Assembly (NCBI RefSeq): GCF_019443105.1
Contig: NZ_JAHZIJ010000008.1
Span: forward strand, 62,001-126,000
Reading direction: 5' to 3'
Source of the DNA: Paenibacillus oenotherae
Lineage (GTDB): Bacteria > Bacillota > Bacilli > Paenibacillales > Paenibacillaceae
Length of the DNA: 64,000 nt
The notes beneath the pieces are model-generated. The model ran no database searches. It was not told where the DNA came from and saw only the letters and a list, made by a program, of their open reading frames with translations. The first letter of the stretch is position 1, and each line of letters begins with the position of its first letter. Of the stretch, positions 54,193 to 64,000 are shown in pieces. Position numbers and translations under genes: made by a program.

Positions 54193-54317
54193 TATAATAA
54201 AGTAAGAACATGGTAATTGGTCTTGTTCGGTTCGGGAGGACATATACTAGGGGGCGTAGAATTACTCAGAATAAGTAGAAAAATAAAAAGTTGCTTTTCA
54301 CCGCAAATGCCCTTAAA

Positions 54318-54332
54318 CTATAATAATTATTA
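54318..54332. promoter_or_regulatory. PerR box upstream of katG
   Basis: CTATAATAATTATTA matches the PerR consensus TTATAATnATTATAA at 12 of 14 defined positions. Just downstream the AT-rich sequence continues with further TTATAAT-like repeats. PerR derepresses katG on peroxide stress in Bacillota. Confidence 0.75.
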
Positions 54333-54333
54333 A

Positions 54334-56547
<2,214 letters not shown>

Positions 56548-56587
56548 GCTGGCCGAGAGCCAGGTCTTCGAATTTTATAAGCGTTAG

Positions 56588-56628
56588 GACCTCAGTCTCC
56601 ACTTTGCAGTGGAAATTGAGGTCTTTTC
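56588..56628 (+). terminator. Terminator after katG
   Basis: GACCTCA (56588-56594) pairs with TGAGGTC (56617-56623), with an inner TCCACT/AGTGGA stem, followed by TTTTCG. Confidence 0.75.
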
Positions 56629-56658
56629 GTTTAATCGGCATCAGGGGAATAGCGTTGT

Positions 56659-57573
56659 TTATCTGCATGATTCATTGATCTGATGCAGCCATCGCTGCAA
56701 TTCTTGACCAATGACATGGGGATTTTCTTCTGTCAAATAGTGGAATCCTTTCCCGCTATCGCAGAGGGTCAGGTTGTGCAAATGTGTCCGGCACCAGTTG
56801 ATCTGCGGCTCGCGCACGGTGCAGCCGGGCGTTGCATAGATCAGCAGCTTCGGTATAGGGGAGGCAGTAAACCAGGCATTGCGGTTCATCACAGCTTCCA
56901 CGACTTCGGACGGATGTCCTTCTATCGGGATTTGGTTCGGGAACACCCACATCGGCTTCCGATCCTCCGGATTGCGGAAAGGCTCCCGATACTGTTCATG
57001 CTCCTCCGCCGTGATTGGCCGGTTAATGATCGTGGTCGTCATCCCTTCGATAAACACGCTGTTGTCCCGCATGAACGGCCAGCCCTTCTCCGGATCGCGC
57101 AGCGTCTGGAACAATGACTGTGCTTCCGCAGGGGAGAAGTCTGACCAAGCGTGATTGGGGTACAATGCTTGCGGTTCAATCATCGCAACAGCTTTGACCT
57201 TGTCGCGATGATTCATCGCGTACTGCAAACCAATCGCCACTCCCCAGTCGTGTCCGACAAGAACGATGTCGCTAAGTCCCAGTTCCTCGATAAACCGGGT
57301 CACATAATCGACGTGCTCCAGAAACGTGTATCCAATGTCCGGCTTGTCGGATCGGCCCATCCCGATCAAGTCGACCGCAATGCAGCGGTTGGAGTGCTGA
57401 ACATAAGGAATGATATTGCGGAATGTGTACGACCATGTGGGATTGCCGTGAAGAAAGACGACCGGATCGCCGGTTCCTTGATCCATGTAATGTAGGCGAT
57501 GATCGTTCACTATCCTATATTGCGATTCGAACGGATAGTCTTGTCCGATCGGCTGCGTTTCTAGTGTGGACAT
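56659..57573 (-). CDS. Haloalkane dehalogenase-like alpha/beta hydrolase
   Basis: 304 residues. LHGNPTWSY gives the halide-binding Asn44, GHDWG the nucleophile Asp109 and Trp110. Glu133 in MIEPQ is the acid in the position used by subfamily II, and His278 in GFHYLTEENP is the base. All five key residues of haloalkane dehalogenases (LinB/DhaA-like) are therefore present. It hydrolyses carbon-halogen bonds, or possibly another ester-like bond. The gene is alone and convergent with katG. Confidence 0.87.
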   Translation of the reverse strand: MSTLETQPIGQDYPFESQYRIVNDHRLHYMDQGTGDPVVFLHGNPTWSYTFRNIIPYVQHSNRCIAVDLIGMGRSDKPDIGYTFLEHVDYVTRFIEELGLSDIVLVGHDWGVAIGLQYAMNHRDKVKAVAMIEPQALYPNHAWSDFSPAEAQSLFQTLRDPEKGWPFMRDNSVFIEGMTTTIINRPITAEEHEQYREPFRNPEDRKPMWVFPNQIPIEGHPSEVVEAVMNRNAWFTASPIPKLLIYATPGCTVREPQINWCRTHLHNLTLCDSGKGFHYLTEENPHVIGQELQRWLHQINESCR

Positions 57574-57774
57574 CAGGGATACAACTCCTCTTTGGTTAGA
57601 TGCGTCTATACCCAGATTGTATCATTCTGCCGGAGACTGCTCATTGTAAAAATGCGACAGCTTCGGCCGAAGCCAACCAGGCTGTGCCCAATGCGCAGAG
57701 CCAGGACGTTAGGTGGTATGATGGGATTAACGATAACGATAATACCTTCATGTACGCGATGAGAGGAGATAATA

Positions 57775-58359
57775 ATGAAAAGCATATTGTTCAAGTATAT
57801 GACCAGGTTTACATCTCTTAACGAGGAGGAGCAGCAGGCTATCGCTGAAGATATCCTTGTTGAGGAATATAGGAAGGGAACTGTGCTCCTCAGGCAAGGG
57901 GATGTCCCTGCAACATGTTATTTCGTGTTGAAGGGATGTGTCCGGCAGCACTCGATCGATGAAGCGGGAAAAGAAGTCACATCCAATTTCTATACCGAGG
58001 AGCAAGCGGTCTCGATCTTCAATCGCCATCAACAAGATAAGTCATCCCCGTACACCTTAACTTGTCTGGAAGACTGTATGCTGGTTGTTGGTGATCTTGA
58101 TGCCGAGAATAGCATGTTTCATAAGCACTCCCAATTGGAAACCATGGTACGCAAGATGGTGGAGGACAACCTGGGCGAGGTACAAGAGGAATGGACTTCA
58201 TTTATCGCTTCGACACCTGAAGAACGCTACAAGGCGCTATTGCAAAAAAGACCTCAACTAGTCGATCGTGTACCCCAGCATCAGTTAGCGAGCTATCTTG
58301 GTATTACGCCCGAGTCATTAAGCAGAATCAAGAAGCGGGTCCAAACCAGTGATTTGTAG
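57775..58359 (+). CDS. Crp/Fnr-family regulator
   Basis: 194 residues. A cNMP-binding-like beta barrel (VLLRQGDVPATCYFVLKGCV, RQHSIDEAGKEVTSNFYTEE) is followed by an HTH at the C-terminus (VPQHQLASYLGITPESLSRI). There are no Fe-S cysteines. This short subgroup is common in Bacillota and is often found beside a DUF4386 gene, as here. The effector is unknown. Confidence 0.87.
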   Translation: MKSILFKYMTRFTSLNEEEQQAIAEDILVEEYRKGTVLLRQGDVPATCYFVLKGCVRQHSIDEAGKEVTSNFYTEEQAVSIFNRHQQDKSSPYTLTCLEDCMLVVGDLDAENSMFHKHSQLETMVRKMVEDNLGEVQEEWTSFIASTPEERYKALLQKRPQLVDRVPQHQLASYLGITPESLSRIKKRVQTSDL

Positions 58360-58373
58360 GGAAGTCGAAGTTG

Positions 58374-59093
58374 TCATGCGCTTCTGGAGAGCTTGCCTCC
58401 CCGGAGCAGCAGCCAGATGCCAAAGCCTAGCTCTCCTGCAGTCATTGGTATAATAAATACAAAGTTAAGTATGGCAATTACTCCATCATCGTGCGGAAGA
58501 AATGTTTTGCCTAGATGAATGACCATGTAGCCTATGGATGCAAGCAGCAATAAAATGCTGATGGTTTTAGGAATGCCCTCTGATTGTAAAGCCACATAGC
58601 CCACAATCAACAGATGTCCGCCAAAAACGATCAAGCCAATAGACCAAATCGCTTCGAATGCTTCCATGAATAGCATCACAAGGGATTGTGTTTGTCCGAT
58701 CTCGAATGAGGATGAATCGTTCGTATGCCTCAAGAGAAGCTGCACAACGAGTAAGTTCAGTATGGCAATTCCCAATATAGTCGAATAGGCAAGACGGAGC
58801 CATGCGCCGAGCAATGAAAGGCTTTTATGAATGGGCTCCAGAAACACATACAATGCCCAAGCGACCAGAATGTCAGCAATCAGGATGATAAGCCAGCCAA
58901 AGATTGCACCTTTGAAAAGGGTGCTGGATGCTGCGATGTTGTTGAACGTGGCGCTGGCATCCCCTTGCACAACAAGGCTTCCATGGACAAAGCCATAGGA
59001 AAAAAATCCGGCAATGGCCATGATGATAAGCGAAATGCCGGCAGTTAAAGCGGAGTTTCGCTGATTGGATCGTTCTTCGACTGAGATCGTCAT
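58374..59093 (-). CDS. DUF4386 integral membrane protein
   Basis: About 239 residues with six hydrophobic helices. TAGISLIIMAIAGFFSYGFV at the start, AIFGWLIILIADILVAWALY and the central AWLRLAYSTILGIAILNLLV are the DUF4386 pattern. The ATG at 59093 follows GGAGG; the longer ORF upstream has no site. The gene is convergent with the Crp/Fnr regulator, 15 bp apart. Function unknown. Confidence 0.83.
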   Translation of the reverse strand: MTISVEERSNQRNSALTAGISLIIMAIAGFFSYGFVHGSLVVQGDASATFNNIAASSTLFKGAIFGWLIILIADILVAWALYVFLEPIHKSLSLLGAWLRLAYSTILGIAILNLLVVQLLLRHTNDSSSFEIGQTQSLVMLFMEAFEAIWSIGLIVFGGHLLIVGYVALQSEGIPKTISILLLLASIGYMVIHLGKTFLPHDDGVIAILNFVFIIPMTAGELGFGIWLLLRGGKLSRSA

Positions 59094-59314
59094 AATATAG
59101 CCTCCTGGATGACATTTTTTATTTTCATTGTAATCAGGAGGAATGTGTCTGGTCATTGACTTAAATCAAGATCATGCCCGAAGGGCGTATACCTTCAAGG
59201 TGACGCGACAGGAGTGTTCCGTGCGAACGACATTCCTGCCGCGTCTTTTTGCTGTCGGCAAGTACGTATAGGATTGACAAATGTTCGTGGATTTAATAAC
59301 ATAAAGCAATTAGA

Positions 59315-59334
59315 ATTACTCTGTACAGAGTAAT
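59315..59334. promoter_or_regulatory. 20-bp perfect palindrome upstream of the permease genes
   Basis: ATTACTCTGTACAGAGTAAT is fully symmetric and ends about 40 bp before the first YhgE-like gene. The PadR protein encoded at the end of the operon is the likely ligand. Confidence 0.75.
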
Positions 59335-59371
59335 ATATACAAAGTAAAAGACTTGGAGGAGTAAGAGCCAT

Positions 59372-60550
59372 ATGAAAATTGTTGTGGATTATTTGAAGGA
59401 CAAATTATTTGTTGGCGGAATAACGATGCTTATTTTTTACCAAATTATTATGATCACCATTTACATGGGTGGCTATAGTGCGGTTCCCAGGAATTTAACG
59501 GAGCTGACTGTCGCGATCGTTAATGAGGATGCGGAGTATGGGGCTGAGTTTGCAGAGCGGATCAAAGAAGAATTGCCATTCAAGATGAAGAGCGATCTAA
59601 CGCTCGACCAGGCCAAGCAAGAGCTTGATGAGCATGATCTATCTATGGTTGTGCATATTCCGGCCGACTTCACCAGCCATTTAACGAAGCCGGAGGAGCA
59701 GGTTCAATTAAATTTTTTCATCAATAACGCAACGGCTCAGACTGTAAGCAGCACGATGCAGACGGTTGCGAACCAGATTGCCAGCGAGCTCAGCCAACAG
59801 CTGAAAGTGGAGAGTATGCAGAGCATTCTGCAAGGAATGCAGGTGCCTGAGGAGCAAGCGGTCTCACTTGCTGAGGGCGCAGTCAACAAGGTGAAGACGA
59901 ATATGATTCCATCCAATGTTCCACCTGCGGGCATGCATAACTTGATGGCGCCGATGTTCCTTACAATCGTGTCTTATGTAGGAGCGATGATCTTCTCGAT
60001 GATGGCGGTAAGCACGCTGAATAAACTGAAGAGCAAGCACGGGAAATGGAGGGCCTTCTTTACCTTGCAAGGCCTTATTATGGGACTGTCACTCATTGGA
60101 CCACTTGTCGGTCTTGGCATCTACTTCGCAATTCAAGGGTACGGGGCTGATGTATTCTTCCGCATGTGGCTGTCTCATGCCTTGGAAATGTTCGTGGCGG
60201 TACAAGTGACCAGTGTCATCACTATGCTGTTAGGGCAAGCGGCGATGCTGATCAATATGCCTTATCTACTGATTCAAGTTATTGGCACCGGAGCGATCAT
60301 GCCTCAAGAAATGATGTCCGGATTCTTCAAGTTCTTCAGCAGCTTCTCTGTTCTGCATTACAGTGTGGAGACGGATTATAGCTTGCTCTTCGGCGGGGGC
60401 AACGTGGCAGAAAGCATCAGCATGATGGGCGTCATTGGCGCGGCAGCCTTACTTATCAATCTGGTCATTCATAAGCTCAAGGCGGCTTCTAATACGACAA
60501 AAGCGGAGATAGAAGTGGAGTCGGCAGCGTTGGTTGGGAACGCAAACTAA
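59372..60550 (+). CDS. YhgE/Pip-like ABC-2-type membrane protein, first of a pair
   Basis: 392 residues. An N-terminal membrane helix, an extracellular domain with VAIVNEDAEYGAEFAERI and LDEHDLSMVVHIPADFTSHL, and five or six C-terminal helices form the ABC-2_memb (YhgE/SNG1) layout. It lacks an ATPase neighbour, so a transport role is uncertain; relatives include phage-infection protein Pip and drug-efflux proteins. A very similar protein is encoded next to it. Confidence 0.83.
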   Translation: MKIVVDYLKDKLFVGGITMLIFYQIIMITIYMGGYSAVPRNLTELTVAIVNEDAEYGAEFAERIKEELPFKMKSDLTLDQAKQELDEHDLSMVVHIPADFTSHLTKPEEQVQLNFFINNATAQTVSSTMQTVANQIASELSQQLKVESMQSILQGMQVPEEQAVSLAEGAVNKVKTNMIPSNVPPAGMHNLMAPMFLTIVSYVGAMIFSMMAVSTLNKLKSKHGKWRAFFTLQGLIMGLSLIGPLVGLGIYFAIQGYGADVFFRMWLSHALEMFVAVQVTSVITMLLGQAAMLINMPYLLIQVIGTGAIMPQEMMSGFFKFFSSFSVLHYSVETDYSLLFGGGNVAESISMMGVIGAAALLINLVIHKLKAASNTTKAEIEVESAALVGNAN

Positions 60551-60581
60551 GAGAAACAGGTAAGAAGGAGACGGAGATTCC

Positions 60582-61742
60582 ATGAGAACAGTTATTGAAT
60601 ATCTTAAGAGCAAATCAATCATTGGCGGCATAGCGATGACGATTTTCATCCAGGCAGTATTTATTACCATATTTATGGCCGGGTTCAAGCCTGCGCTAGA
60701 CAATGTCTCAGAGCTTACAGTCGCTATTATCAATGAGGATACGCAGTATGGAGCAGAGATGGCCGCGAAGCTTGAGGGCCAGCTCCCGTTCAAGATGGTA
60801 AGCGGCCTGCCGTTTGGGCAGGCTAAGGAGGAGCTCGACGAAGGCAATCTCCATATGGTTGTGCATATTCCAGCGGACTTTACGCAGAAGCTGACGCAGC
60901 AGAACGAACAAGCAGAGCTGGATTTCTATATCAATCAATCCAATCCACAGATGACAAGCATGACCATGCAAACTGTCGCAACCCAATTCTCAGACGGTAT
61001 CAAGAATCAGCTGGGGATGGAGACTATGAAAGGCATTCTCCAAGGGTTGAATTTGCCGGAAGACCAGGCGGGACAACAGGCTGCGAACGTTGCCAATAAA
61101 GTGAAATCAAACATTATCAACTCCAATACGCCGCCAACGGGCATGCATAACATGATGGCTCCATTCTTCCTGACGCTGGCAAGCTACGTAGGGGCTATGA
61201 TATTTACGATGATGGCGGCAGCCCAGCTCAAACAAATGAAAATGAAGTTTGGCAAATGGCAATCATTTTGGGCGATGCAAACGGGGAATGCCCTTGTTGC
61301 CCTCGTTGTTCCGCTTGTCGGTCTAACGATTTATTTCTTATTTCAAGGCTATGGGGCCGATGTATTTGTTAGTATGTGGTTGACGAATGCCTTGGCGATG
61401 TTCGTTGCAATGGGCGTAACCGGTCTCTTTGCGATGCTGCTGGGTCAAGCCGGCGCCTTTATCAACATGCCGCTCATGCTGATCCAGACGGTCTGCAGTG
61501 GTTCGGTCATGCCACAGGATATGATGCCAGCAGTGTATAAATTCATCAGTCACATCTCCGTAACGTATTACAGCGTCCAATCGGGATACAGCCTGCTGTT
61601 TGGTGGCGGCGCTGCTGCAGAGACTATAGGCATGATGGGGATTGTTGGTGCGGCAGCCTTGCTGATTTCTATGGTCATTAACGGATTCCAATCCGCTTCC
61701 GGAGCGAATAAAGGCAAGCAGGAAGTTGAAGCAGCGGCCTAG
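60582..61742 (+). CDS. YhgE/Pip-like ABC-2-type membrane protein, second of a pair
   Basis: 386 residues with the same order of blocks as its upstream neighbour: VAIINEDTQYGAEMAAKLEG, DEGNLHMVVHIPADFTQKLT and GMHNMMAPFFLTLASYVGAM. Tandem duplication is evident, with conserved C-terminal sequence VQSGYSLLFGGGAAAETIGMMG. It lies 31 bp after the first and 90 bp before the padR gene, giving a three-gene operon. Confidence 0.83.
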   Translation: MRTVIEYLKSKSIIGGIAMTIFIQAVFITIFMAGFKPALDNVSELTVAIINEDTQYGAEMAAKLEGQLPFKMVSGLPFGQAKEELDEGNLHMVVHIPADFTQKLTQQNEQAELDFYINQSNPQMTSMTMQTVATQFSDGIKNQLGMETMKGILQGLNLPEDQAGQQAANVANKVKSNIINSNTPPTGMHNMMAPFFLTLASYVGAMIFTMMAAAQLKQMKMKFGKWQSFWAMQTGNALVALVVPLVGLTIYFLFQGYGADVFVSMWLTNALAMFVAMGVTGLFAMLLGQAGAFINMPLMLIQTVCSGSVMPQDMMPAVYKFISHISVTYYSVQSGYSLLFGGGAAAETIGMMGIVGAAALLISMVINGFQSASGANKGKQEVEAAA

Positions 61743-61833
61743 GCTGGGGAAATAAAATGGTCGATAGCATGGGGTTCGTGATACGATAATGGTATCCGTC
61801 TTCCCTTTTCTATAACCGTTCAGGAGGTTCGCA

Positions 61834-62379
61834 ATGTCACTTCAAATATTCATTCTAGGTTTATTGAGCAAAGAAGACCATCATCCTTACAGTGTGAAAA
61901 AAATGATTAGCAAATATACGAAGGATGTTCTGGAAATTACGGACGGAAACCTGTACTATAATTTTGATTTTCTATATAAAAAGGGTCTCATTCAAAAAGT
62001 GCAGGATGTTCAGGGGGACAACCGGCCGAGTAAAACGACGTATGGGATCACGGAAGAGGGCCGGAAGGCACTTAAGGAAAGTATATATGAAACCTTTAAG
62101 CATGCCAGGTCCATTCAATTGTTGTACTCTTCGCTGCTATTCATTGATCTCGTAGATCATAGCCGCCTTTCCTATATGGTTAGTGAAACCATTCTCGAAA
62201 TCAAGAAAAAAATCGAATGGATTGAAGCTCTTCATAAAGAAAGCAATGAGAACCTGGAATTTGACGAGTTTCGTCGTGTTGAATTTGCTGATTTTATTGT
62301 TATGAATTCTACCGAAAGCTTGAAGGCGGAGTTGAATGCATTTGAACGATTGCAGCTGCTGCTCCAGAAGCAATCTTGA
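61834..62379 (+). CDS. PadR-family regulator
   Basis: 181 residues. The winged helix is FILGLLSKEDHHPYSVKKMI, LYYNFDFLYKKGLIQKVQDV. A C-terminal helical dimerisation domain follows (ARSIQLLYSSLLFIDLVDHS). It is probably the repressor of the permease pair, acting on the 20-bp palindrome at 59315-59334. CAGGAGG precedes the ATG. Confidence 0.85.
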   Translation: MSLQIFILGLLSKEDHHPYSVKKMISKYTKDVLEITDGNLYYNFDFLYKKGLIQKVQDVQGDNRPSKTTYGITEEGRKALKESIYETFKHARSIQLLYSSLLFIDLVDHSRLSYMVSETILEIKKKIEWIEALHKESNENLEFDEFRRVEFADFIVMNSTESLKAELNAFERLQLLLQKQS

Positions 62380-62488
62380 ATATACCAAGCAAGGACCCAT
62401 TATACTAGCCCGTGGACTTGGAGGATGGTATTCCCGGTAACCAGTTGGCGCGGCAATCATATAGAAGTAAGCATTCCTGCGTCTTGCG

Positions 62489-62522
62489 CCCTATAGCCCG
62501 TTAGCGGTTATAGGGTATTTTT
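62489..62522 (+). terminator. Terminator after padR
   Basis: CCCTATA (62489-62495) pairs with TATAGGG (62509-62515), followed by TATTTTT. Confidence 0.75.
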
Positions 62523-62670
62523 CTGTCCTTGGGGGAGGCGATCTGAAAATAAGCAATTTATAAGAAGCTATTTTCTCTTTTTCCAAACCGGTTACACTTT
62601 TATGATTAGTGGGTATAGAAGTACGCCAATCGGATGACATTAAAGAGACATGAAGGGGAGAACAATATAA

Positions 62671-63453
62671 TTGAAGCCTGTCATACAACTCCTGCATTTT
62701 GGCTATCATCAGGCAATGAGCTGCATATTTCCTGTTGCGATCTTTGGAACATTAGCGCTCTCTAGCGTAATAGAGGTGCCTTTCATCCATCGTTATGATG
62801 CCATCCTGCTCGTATTGCTTGGCGTGCAATATCTCATGTACCGCAGCGGATTAGAGACACGTGATGAAATCAAAGTCATCTGTGTATTTCACTTTATTGG
62901 CCTGGTGCTGGAGCTGTATAAGGTATGGATGGGATCATGGTCATACCCTGAGCCAGGGTTTACGAAGCTGCTTGGCGTCCCGCTCTATAGCGGGTTTATG
63001 TATGCGAGCGTAGCCAGCTTTATGTGCCAGGTATGGCGGAGGCTTCGGATGGATATGACCGGCTGGCCTGGGTTTGCGCCTTCGATGCTGCTAGGCGGGG
63101 CCATCTATTTCAACTTTTTTACCCATCATTTTATTCCCGATTTTCGGTGGTGGCTAATGGGGCTTGTATGCATTGTTTTCTGGAAAACCTGGATCATATA
63201 TCGTGTACGGACTGTAACTTACCGCATGCCCTTAACGGTTTCTTTTATCATTGTAGGTGTGTTCATCTGGTTGGCAGAGAATATAGCTACATTGCTCGGG
63301 GCTTGGCAATACCCTGACCAGCACGAAAGCTGGAAGCTGGTTAGCTTCAGCAAGATCAGCTCGTGGTTCCTTCTCGTCATCGTCAGCGTCATTATCGTAG
63401 CCCAGCTCAAACATGTCAAGGCCAATCGAACGGCGAACGATTCAAGCCTTTAA
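62671..63453 (+). CDS. DUF817 membrane protein
   Basis: 260 residues with about seven membrane helices. CVFHFIGLVLELYKVWMGSW and the motif WSYPEPGFTKLLGVPLYSGF are the conserved DUF817 blocks. It starts at TTG with GGGGAG about 12 nt upstream. The function is unknown. Confidence 0.82.
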   Translation: MKPVIQLLHFGYHQAMSCIFPVAIFGTLALSSVIEVPFIHRYDAILLVLLGVQYLMYRSGLETRDEIKVICVFHFIGLVLELYKVWMGSWSYPEPGFTKLLGVPLYSGFMYASVASFMCQVWRRLRMDMTGWPGFAPSMLLGGAIYFNFFTHHFIPDFRWWLMGLVCIVFWKTWIIYRVRTVTYRMPLTVSFIIVGVFIWLAENIATLLGAWQYPDQHESWKLVSFSKISSWFLLVIVSVIIVAQLKHVKANRTANDSSL

Positions 63454-63610
63454 CCAGGGGATGCCCGGTTCAGGGAGATGAGATATTTCTGGCGTTAATC
63501 CTGCTGCCGCGCATCCGGTAGATATAGCAATCCAAGAGAAATCCAACTGCCAATTCATGCTATAATAGTTTGGTAAGTTGTGTATCTCAGCCATCTAAGG
63601 AGGTTATGTA

Positions 63611-64000
63611 ATGGGAACAAGTAATCCGGTAACGATAACAGTGGAAGCGATCGTTCATGCTCCCGTCGAAAGCGTGTGGGAATACTGGACAGAACCGAAG
63701 CATATCACGCAATGGAGCAAGGCTTCCGACGACTGGCATACGCCACACGCAGAGAACGATCTGAGCGTCGGCGGCAAGTTCGTCACAAGAATGGAAGCCA
63801 AAGATGGCAGCTTTGGTTTTGATTTCGGCGGAGTATACGATGAGGTGAGCACTTACGAGAGCATCGCTTATACGCTCGGCGACGATAGAAAAGTGAAGAT
63901 CGCGTTTATTCGCCAAGGCAACGACACGCAAATCATCGAATCGTTCGAAGCGGAGCAGACCAATGCCGTAGAGATGCAGCAAGCCGGATGGCAGGCGATT
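63611..64000 (+). CDS. SRPBCC (AHSA1-like) domain protein, cut by the window edge
   Basis: 130 codons are visible, from ATG 63611 (AAGGAGG upstream). TVEAIVHAPVESVWEYWTEP, KHITQWSKASDDWHTPHAEN and DLSVGGKFVTRMEAKDGSFG are the START-like AHSA1 blocks. The gene runs off the right edge, with only about the first 80-90% of a typical length present. Confidence 0.87.
   Translation, partial: MGTSNPVTITVEAIVHAPVESVWEYWTEPKHITQWSKASDDWHTPHAENDLSVGGKFVTRMEAKDGSFGFDFGGVYDEVSTYESIAYTLGDDRKVKIAFIRQGNDTQIIESFEAEQTNAVEMQQAGWQAI

Overview
The window looks like a chromosomal segment of a Gram-positive, low-to-mid GC Bacillota, most likely Paenibacillus. This rests on strong AGGAGG-type ribosome binding sites, intrinsic terminators with U-tracts, the gene families present (LacI/CUT1 sugar ABC genes without an ATPase, GH31 and GH13 enzymes, LytTR-DUF3021, DUF2207-LemA, PaiAB, SNF2 helicase next to a helper gene) and an S-layer-homology relic at the left edge. 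No tRNA, rRNA, CRISPR array or intact transposase was seen.

Layout. 1-379: decayed coding relics. 380-4566: minus-strand SNF2 helicase and a partner protein. 4757-7402: DNA alkylation repair protein, WYL regulator and divergent epoxide-hydrolase-like enzyme. 7403-8048: GC-rich structured non-coding stretch and a terminator. 8049-8498: aegerolysin. 8650-14130: an AT-rich defence islet bounded by two 47-bp imperfect direct repeats. It holds a two-gene type II Thoeris-like system (TIR protein plus membrane-anchored macro-domain effector), a second TIR protein, a broken GNAT gene and two unassigned genes. 14236-23992: regulator/enzyme pairs (MerR-SDR, TetR-flavoenzyme-DUF2269, MDR reductase-MarR, ECF sigma with a probable anti-sigma-like partner, pectinacetylesterase-like protein, AraC). 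24102-28250: alpha-glucoside operon of an active GH13, a GH13 homologue with degenerate catalytic motifs, and an SDR. 28790-32565: MarR-PaiA-PaiB, an FAD oxidoreductase broken by one in-frame stop, and TetR. 32808-35179: DUF2207 and LemA.

35885-45543 is a sugar locus: LacI regulator, substrate-binding lipoprotein, two permeases, D-2-hydroxyacid dehydrogenase, YicI-type alpha-xylosidase and an FGGY kinase resembling gluconokinase. A 36-bp perfect palindrome upstream of the binding protein and a partial copy upstream of the regulator are the likely operators. 45909-48276 (minus) is the carboxyspermidine dehydrogenase/decarboxylase polyamine operon, preceded by a leader that contains an intrinsic terminator and a possible antiterminator.

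48904-64000 holds small regulator-target pairs (VOC-TetR, ArsR-SRPBCC-DoxX, LytTR-DUF3021, Crp-DUF4386, tandem YhgE-like permeases with PadR), a serine beta-lactamase-like hydrolase, PerR-box-controlled catalase-peroxidase, haloalkane-dehalogenase-like protein, DUF817 protein and a truncated SRPBCC gene at the right edge.

Between 28.3 and 51.8 kb, five copies plus one fragment of an intergenic element of about 140-165 bp occur, each with a 14-19 bp hairpin containing the core ATGCCTGC/GCAGGCAT, always just downstream of a gene. This dispersed structured repeat and the polyamine leader are the least explained non-coding features. The defence islet is the best place to look for new protein systems.
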